Below are positions 30,747 through 35,567 of a stretch of DNA of 35,567 bases, piece by piece. Under the pieces are notes generated by a model that saw nothing but the letters and a program-made list of their open reading frames with translations, was not told the DNA's origin and made no database searches. Source of the stretch: Myxococcales bacterium. Its GTDB lineage: Bacteria > Myxococcota_A > Polyangia > Polyangiales > Ga0077539. The first letter of the stretch is position 1. Every line of letters starts with the position of its first letter. The translations under genes were made by a program, and so were the position numbers. The stretch covers positions 1 through 35,567 of the forward strand of contig JAAFIF010000097.1 of the NCBI GenBank assembly GCA_013298625.1. Direction: 5' to 3'.

Positions 30747-33209
30747 TCAGTATGCCTCTCCGATGGCGATCGCGATTTCGCCGGGGATCGCCGCGCCGAG
30801 CAGGTTGCACGGCGGGCGTGTGGTGGCGAAGTACGCTGGGTGCAGCAGCCCGTCACCGGCGGCGTTGCCTCCCGCGGCTGCGGCTGCTCGCTGCGCGGAC
30901 ACTTCGTCGTTGAAGCGCGTGCACGAGAGGTCGTCCAATCGCAGCGCGGCGTCGAGGCGAATCACCCCGATGGGAGAGATGTAGCGAAGGCCCAATCCGC
31001 CGCTCGGGTGACCGTCGCTGAAGAGTCGATTGGCGAAGTCAGCGACGCTGGCGAAGCCCGCGGAGGGGACGATGGGCGCGACGGCGTCGCTGTTGATGTC
31101 GATGCCGCGACGGGGGATGGCGCTGGGGGCGGGAGCGTTCCATCCGGTGACGTTGCTGAGGTCGAAGAAGGCGACGATGCCGAGGTTGCCGAGGTAGTAC
31201 CGGGCTTCGAGCGACGCTTCCCACATGCCCAATCCACCGATGGCGAGCAGTCGATTGATGTCTGGCTGCGCTGTGGGGTTGGGGTTGTTGGGGTCTTGAG
31301 TCGTCCCCAATCGAAGCGGACCGCCGACGCTCGGTCGGTTGCAGTCCTCGGTGCGGACCATGGTCCCGTCGTTGTTGGTCACGATGCACGTCTGTCGCGG
31401 GACCGTGGCGAGCGAGCCCGTGCGATTGAACGGGTAGCCGCGGTTCGAATTGGCGCCGCCCGAGTAGAACCGCAGCTCTTGCGGTACGGCCCAACCTGCC
31501 ACGCCAGCGTCGCCGATGCCTGCGGCCACGCCGAACGAGACGCGCATCGCGATGGTCAAATTGCGAAGCACGGGGAGAAACGCGCGCCCCTCGAAGAGCC
31601 CGCGCACGAACGCGTACGGGTTGATCGGGTTGATCACCGGGCCCGACGCGTGGAGCGTCCCGCGCAGGTAGCCTCCGCGCCGCGTCGCGAGGGGATTGTC
31701 TCGCCAATCGCCGCCCATCGCGGCTTCGAGGTAGTAGTACGTCTGGTTGACGTACTGCGACGAGTAGATGGGGTCGGTGCGAAAGAACGGCTCTTGGCCG
31801 TAGTAGTAGACGCCCGCGCCGCGGAGGTAGATCGCGCCGAAGCCGTTCTGGTTGAACGCGTACTGCACGCCCGCGTACGGCCTGCCGTACACGCGCGAGG
31901 TGCGGTTGGGGTTGAACGGGTCGGGGCCGACGTCGAACTGCATTCCGCCAACGAAGGACCAGCTCGGGAGGATCTCGGGCTGACGCAGCTCGATCGTCGC
32001 TGCGACGCCGGGGTCGAAGCGCCCCGCGAGGTTTCCGAACAGCGAAGGAAAGAACAGCTGCGGCCGCACTTCGCCTGCGAGCCTACGCATCCCGCCGAAC
32101 GCGTTGCGCCACTCGAAGCGCCACGACGCGCGCACGCTCGAGCGCAGCTGATCGACCTCGGCGCCGACGCCGAAGCGCTGAAAGAACAGCGCCTTCGGTG
32201 ACAGCTGCACTTGAAGATCCACCCGCATCCACTCGGCGACCGGCCGATGCGACGTGGCGCTCACGGGCGCTGTTCCGCAGCGAGGGAGCGAGGCCGTACA
32301 CCGACGCGGCTGCGGGATGATCCGGACGATGCCGAACGCACCGAGGTCGAACACGCGCCGCTGCGCCGCGGCGATCACGCTGCGCGAGTACGGCGTGGCC
32401 TCGCGAATGGCGAGCGCGCTCCGCACGGGATGCAACGGATACCCGCTGGGCAGCTTGTCCTCGACGTTGGGCCTCGAGCCGTCGCCCTCGATGATCTGCA
32501 CGTCGCCGAAGAACGACTCGGGCCCCGGGTCGAGCACGTACACGACGTGCGCCCGGTGTGTCTGCGGGTCGACCATCGCTCGGCTGCGCACGCGCGCCGC
32601 GGCGAACCCCAGGTCCTCGATCATCCCGCGCAGCAGCTCGCGATCGCTCGCGAACAGCCCCTCGGTGAACGGTCCCCCGAGCTGAAGCCCGAGCCGATCG
32701 CGCATCTCGTCGCAGCCGTGCGCGTCGATGACCATCGTCGAGCCCTCGTCGCAGCCCGAGAGCCACAGCGTGCCGACCGTCGTGCGCTGGCCCTCGCGGA
32801 TCGTCAGGTCGATGTCGAGCGTCCTGCGCTGCGCGTCGGACGCGACGTGCACGTCTTCGACCGCCGCGCCGTAGAATCCCTCGGCCGCGTACGCGCGCTC
32901 GATGCGCTCGAGGTCGCGGTGAAACGTCGTCGAGTCGTAGAACTCGAACCGCGACACAAGCGGAATCCCTGGACGCGTCGGCAACGTGGACGGCTGCGTC
33001 GCCAGACGGGCGCGCAGCGAGTCGGCGTCGATCTGACGCACGCCGTGCAAGCGAAACTGATTTACGATGAGCGTCGAGTTGCGAGGCACCGGACAACCCG
33101 CGAGCGCAAACGAAGCGGCCAACAGCGCTGCACACGAATTCAAGACGCCGCGGCGCTTCGGATCGTGGTGCGCTTCGCGCGCGGCTCGGTACGCGTTCAC
33201 AAGGTTCAT
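30747..33209 (-). CDS. tamA: TamA/BamA-family outer-membrane protein with lipoprotein signal
   Basis: This 820-residue protein has POTRA-like N-terminal domains (about 45-320: FRLHGVRQIDADSLRARLATQ, then IEGDGSRPNVEDKLP) and a C-terminal 16-stranded-type barrel with alternating patterns, GGYLRGTLHASGP, RFYSGGANSNRGYPFNR (the conserved BamA-like GG.. RGY motif), RLLAIGGLGMWEASLEARY, and GGLGLRYISPIGVIRLDAA near the end. It ends in an aromatic residue (Y820), as barrels do. It inserts proteins or lipids at the outer membrane and partners with TamB, encoded 5 bp downstream. A clear lipobox LAGC ends at C39, so it is probably lipidated, like TamL. The start ATG at 33209 is one of two possible; the other is eight codons upstream. 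Neither has a strong ribosome-binding site. Confidence 0.88.
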   Translation of the reverse strand: MNLVNAYRAAREAHHDPKRRGVLNSCAALLAASFALAGCPVPRNSTLIVNQFRLHGVRQIDADSLRARLATQPSTLPTRPGIPLVSRFEFYDSTTFHRDLERIERAYAAEGFYGAAVEDVHVASDAQRRTLDIDLTIREGQRTTVGTLWLSGCDEGSTMVIDAHGCDEMRDRLGLQLGGPFTEGLFASDRELLRGMIEDLGFAAARVRSRAMVDPQTHRAHVVYVLDPGPESFFGDVQIIEGDGSRPNVEDKLPSGYPLHPVRSALAIREATPYSRSVIAAAQRRVFDLGAFGIVRIIPQPRRCTASLPRCGTAPVSATSHRPVAEWMRVDLQVQLSPKALFFQRFGVGAEVDQLRSSVRASWRFEWRNAFGGMRRLAGEVRPQLFFPSLFGNLAGRFDPGVAATIELRQPEILPSWSFVGGMQFDVGPDPFNPNRTSRVYGRPYAGVQYAFNQNGFGAIYLRGAGVYYYGQEPFFRTDPIYSSQYVNQTYYYLEAAMGGDWRDNPLATRRGGYLRGTLHASGPVINPINPYAFVRGLFEGRAFLPVLRNLTIAMRVSFGVAAGIGDAGVAGWAVPQELRFYSGGANSNRGYPFNRTGSLATVPRQTCIVTNNDGTMVRTEDCNRPSVGGPLRLGTTQDPNNPNPTAQPDINRLLAIGGLGMWEASLEARYYLGNLGIVAFFDLSNVTGWNAPAPSAIPRRGIDINSDAVAPIVPSAGFASVADFANRLFSDGHPSGGLGLRYISPIGVIRLDAALRLDDLSCTRFNDEVSAQRAAAAAGGNAAGDGLLHPAYFATTRPPCNLLGAAIPGEIAIAIGEAY

Positions 33210-33254
33210 CGACGGACGATCAGCCCCGGGCATTCTCGGGGCAGCAGGGAAGAT

Positions 33255-33259
33255 GGAGG
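33255..33259 (+). promoter_or_regulatory. Ribosome-binding site deciding the Rieske gene GTG start
   Basis: GGAGG lies four bases before GTG 33264. It fixes the start of the Rieske gene; the much longer open frame reads through the divergent tamA gene and is not coding. The start-to-start gap to tamA is 54 bp, so promoters for both must lie there or within the ends of the genes. Confidence 0.75.
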
Positions 33260-33263
33260 CACT

Positions 33264-33770
33264 GTGGCTGAACGGCGAACAGTTTTGAAGGTGATAACGG
33301 GTTGCGCTGGCGCAGCGGTGGCGGGCGTCGGGGTCGCCACCACCGGAGCGTTCGTCGCGCAGAGCGAGCGCAGGCCCGCCGAAGGCGGCGCGGCCACCTG
33401 GCGCAAAGTCGCGCGGCTCGACTCCCTCGAGCGCGGTCGGCCGCTGAAAGCCGCGGTGATCGGCGCCGTCGAAGACGCCTGGATTCGCTCGCCCGACCGC
33501 CGCATCGGCAGCGTGTGGCTGATCCGTGACGACGAGCGCGCCGTTCGCGCGTACAGCGCTGTGTGTCCGCACCTGGGATGCTCCATCGACCGCGCGGACG
33601 ACCGCTTCGTGTGCAAGTGCCACGACAGTCACTTCACCGAGCAGGGGGGCGTGGTCGACGGCCCGTCTCCGCGCGGAATGGACCCGCTCGAAGCCCGCGT
33701 CGCCGACGGCTGGGTCGAGGTGAAGTACCGCAAGTTCAAGCTCGGCACGAGCGAGCGGGTCGAGGGCTAA
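33264..33770 (+). CDS. petA: Rieske iron-sulfur protein of a cytochrome bc-type complex
   Basis: This 168-residue protein has a twin-arginine-type signal/anchor (ERRTVLKVITG, then a hydrophobic stretch to about 32) and a Rieske domain. Box 1 is CPHLGC (101-106) and box 2 CKCHDSHF (117-124). By family rules C101, H103, C117 and H120 bind the 2Fe-2S cluster and C106-C119 form the disulfide. Box 2 normally reads CxCHGSxY; here Gly is Asp and the Tyr is Phe (F124), the Ser (S122) is kept. Loss of the Tyr hydroxyl lowers the cluster potential in studied complexes. It passes electrons from quinol to cytochrome c. The cytochrome b gene starts four bases after its stop, so they form one operon. Exported folded by Tat. 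The symbol is by analogy. Confidence 0.9.
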   Translation: MAERRTVLKVITGCAGAAVAGVGVATTGAFVAQSERRPAEGGAATWRKVARLDSLERGRPLKAAVIGAVEDAWIRSPDRRIGSVWLIRDDERAVRAYSAVCPHLGCSIDRADDRFVCKCHDSHFTEQGGVVDGPSPRGMDPLEARVADGWVEVKYRKFKLGTSERVEG

Positions 33771-33774
33771 GCCG

Positions 33775-35567
33775 ATGCTCACCAAGCTGACGGATTGGCT
33801 CGACGAGCGGCTCGCGGTGGTCAGCGTCCTGCGCGGCGCGTTCGTTCGACCGATGTTCGGCCCCGCCCGGTGGTCGAGCGCCCTCGGGCACGCGCTCGTG
33901 TGGCTCTTCGTGATCGAAGGCCTCACGGGCTTCGCGCTCGGCAACCTCTACGCCCCGACGACGCGCGACGCGTGGGGCTCCATTGTCTTCATGGAGCGCG
34001 CCCTCTCGTGGGGCGCCCTCGTGCGCGGTCTGCACTATTGGGTCGCGCAGGTGATGGTCATCGTCGCGCTGGTGCACTGCCTCTCGGTGCTCGCGATCGC
34101 GCAGCACAGAAAGCCCCGCGAGGGGCTCTGGTGGCTGTCTCTCGGCGTGTTCGGGATGACCATCGCCGCGGCGCACACGGGGGCGATGCTCCCGTGGGAC
34201 GAGAAGGCGTTCTGGATCACCAAGGTCGAGGACGGGATCATTCAGAGCTTTCCTGTGATCGGCGAGGCCGCTGCGAGGGCGCTGCGCAACGGCGCCGACG
34301 TCGGAACGCCCACGCTCACGCGCATGTACTCGGCGCACACGGTGCTCGTCCCCGCGCTCTTCGCGCTGCTCTTCGTGTGGCGCGGCGCTGTGCACAAGCG
34401 ACTGGGCGTCAACCAGTCGACCGCCAACGAGAGCGAGCCCACGTCGGTGAAGGACGTCTCGTCGTGGCCGTCGCAGACGATGCTCGACGCCCTCGCGGCG
34501 TTCGTACTCCTCTCGCTCTCGCTGTTTCTCGCGAAGAAGTTCGGCGCGCCGCTGGACGGCCCCGCGGACCCGGACATGGCCGACTATCCCGCGCGCCCAG
34601 AGTGGTACTTGCTCTGGCTCTTTCGCCTGCGAAAGCTCTTTCACGGAAAGCAAGAGCTCATCGCCACCGCGGTCATCCCAGGCCTCGCGACGGGCGTGCT
34701 CTTCGTCCTGCCGTTTCTCGATCGCACGCGACGCCGCGTGGGCGCGGGCCAGTCGCTCGGCATCGCGACGCTCGCCGCGCTCGCTGTGTACACGGGCTAC
34801 TGCGTGTGGGCCGACGAGCGCGACCCGAAGTTTCGCGAGGGCATCGCGGGCGCTCGCGTCCGCGCCGAAGCCGCGCGTCGATTCGCGCGCGACGGCATCG
34901 GCCCAGAGGGCCCGCAGGACATCCTGCGCACGCATCCGAGCGTGCGGCCGAAGTACCTCTACGACATGCACTGCGGGAGCTGCCACGCGCCCGCCAACGT
35001 TCCGCCTCGCGACGAGCGCGGTCGCAGGACGAACGCGCGCGGCCCGGCGCTCGAGAGCTTCGGCAGCCGCGCGTGGGCGCGCAACGTCATGATCAACCCC
35101 GAGGCGCCGCAGCTCTTCGGTCGCACGCGCCTCCACGGAATGCCCCCTCAACGCGACATGCCCGCGGACGAGATGGCCAACGTGGCCGAGTACCTCTACT
35201 CGCAGTCGATCGAGCGCGGAGATCCCGCGGCGGACGCAGCGAAAGTGCGGCTCGGCGACGAGAGCTATCACAACAACTGCACGGTGTGTCACCAGGGTGC
35301 CGGCGACCTCTCGCAGACCGAAGAGGCCGATCGCGAGGCGCCGGACCTCACGGGCTGGGGCTCGCGCGCGTGGATCCGCGGGCAGATCCTCGACCCGGCG
35401 CACCGCTCGCGCTACGGCGCCACCAACGAGATGCCCTCGTACGCCGACGAGCTGCAAGGGCGCGACCTCGAGATGGTGATCGACTACGTGCGGTCGCTGC
35501 GTGATCGGCGGTCGTTCGAGGTTCCTCCTCCGCCGCCGCGCAGGGAGTCGAACAGCGGGGATGCTCC
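33775..35567 (+). CDS. Cytochrome b (b6/IV-type) fused to two haem c domains (partial, runs off right edge)
   Basis: 597 codons are visible and the frame is open to the window end. Residues 1-345 are a cytochrome b with the first helix pair ligands H87 and H101, AMLPWDEKAFW (helix C/D loop), H188, and PEWY (275-278) of the quinol oxidation site, then further helices to about 345. A di-haem c region follows with CGSCH (400-404) and probable ligand M456, and CTVCH (502-506) with M553. Helix D normally carries a second haem ligand 14 or 15 residues after H188; here position 203 is Arg and the next His is H207. The protein is the membrane core of a quinol:cytochrome c reductase in which the c-type subunit is fused. 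It follows the Rieske gene by four bases. The right-hand end is missing. Confidence 0.88.
   Translation, partial: MLTKLTDWLDERLAVVSVLRGAFVRPMFGPARWSSALGHALVWLFVIEGLTGFALGNLYAPTTRDAWGSIVFMERALSWGALVRGLHYWVAQVMVIVALVHCLSVLAIAQHRKPREGLWWLSLGVFGMTIAAAHTGAMLPWDEKAFWITKVEDGIIQSFPVIGEAAARALRNGADVGTPTLTRMYSAHTVLVPALFALLFVWRGAVHKRLGVNQSTANESEPTSVKDVSSWPSQTMLDALAAFVLLSLSLFLAKKFGAPLDGPADPDMADYPARPEWYLLWLFRLRKLFHGKQELIATAVIPGLATGVLFVLPFLDRTRRRVGAGQSLGIATLAALAVYTGYCVWADERDPKFREGIAGARVRAEAARRFARDGIGPEGPQDILRTHPSVRPKYLYDMHCGSCHAPANVPPRDERGRRTNARGPALESFGSRAWARNVMINPEAPQLFGRTRLHGMPPQRDMPADEMANVAEYLYSQSIERGDPAADAAKVRLGDESYHNNCTVCHQGAGDLSQTEEADREAPDLTGWGSRAWIRGQILDPAHRSRYGATNEMPSYADELQGRDLEMVIDYVRSLRDRRSFEVPPPPPRRESNSGDA

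Noticed and set aside
32211..33263. Long 5' extension of the Rieske open frame
   Set aside because: It is antisense to the tamA gene, and GGAGG before GTG 33264 plus the twin-arginine signal fix the true start.
1..35567. Search by eye for tRNA/rRNA genes, CRISPR arrays, IS ends and phage genes
   Set aside because: None was found; no regular spaced repeats, transposase motifs or tRNA-like cloverleaf ends were visible.

Overview
The window is GC-rich, tightly packed DNA of bacterial chromosome type. Gene content points to a free-living Gram-negative bacterium, most likely of the Myxococcota (Polyangia/Sandaracinus-like): a Tam-type outer-membrane assembly pair, a large ATPase with TPR repeats, SUMF1-type and carboxypeptidase-regulatory-like repeat proteins, proline/alanine-rich single-pass membrane proteins and many c-type cytochromes. 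The taxon is an inference from content; no rRNA or other taxonomic marker is present. I see no tRNA, rRNA, CRISPR array, insertion sequence, integrase or phage gene. The longest gap between genes is about 165 bp, so no stretch above 300 bp is without a gene.

Layout. 1-366 (-) is the start of a 3-oxoacid CoA-transferase A subunit that leaves the window. 506-4957 (+) holds a metallophosphoesterase, a CcmH-like cytochrome c maturation protein and two tandem cytochrome bd-like membrane subunits, each with a C-terminal haem c domain. 4959-7277 (-) is a membrane/spermidine-synthase fusion, divergent from a RidA protein (7329-7721, +). From 15824 down to 7726 (-) run eight genes: a single-pass membrane protein, an orphan GAF histidine kinase, hisZ, purA, two unknown proteins, a radical SAM/SPASM-like enzyme and a SUMF1-domain protein. 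Three of the last junctions are 4-base ATGA/GTGA overlaps. 15991-20964 (+) holds a 962-residue ATPase/TPR protein, a CCA-adding-type nucleotidyltransferase overlapping it by GTGA, and a PlsC-like acyltransferase. Then come a small lipoprotein and an RluA-type pseudouridine synthase (-), a 986-residue repeat/PDZ protein (+), a TamB-like/TamA-like pair (-), and at the right edge a Rieske protein and a cytochrome b fused to two haem c domains (+), which leaves the window.

How genes work together. Two respiratory modules flank the window: a bd-superfamily-like oxidoreductase with haem c on both subunits (left) and a Rieske/cytochrome b/di-haem complex (right). Together they carry four CxxCH haem sites, and the CcmH-like gene beside the left one fits their maturation. 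The TamA/TamB-like pair would serve the outer membrane. hisZ and purA are core histidine and purine metabolism. The most puzzling unit is the three-gene cassette at 7726-10699 (unknown protein, radical SAM enzyme, SUMF1-like protein), which looks like a modification system without a known substrate.

A window-wide signal is a context rule in phenylalanine codons: in five genes read by eye, TTT was used every time the next codon began with C, and TTC almost everywhere else.
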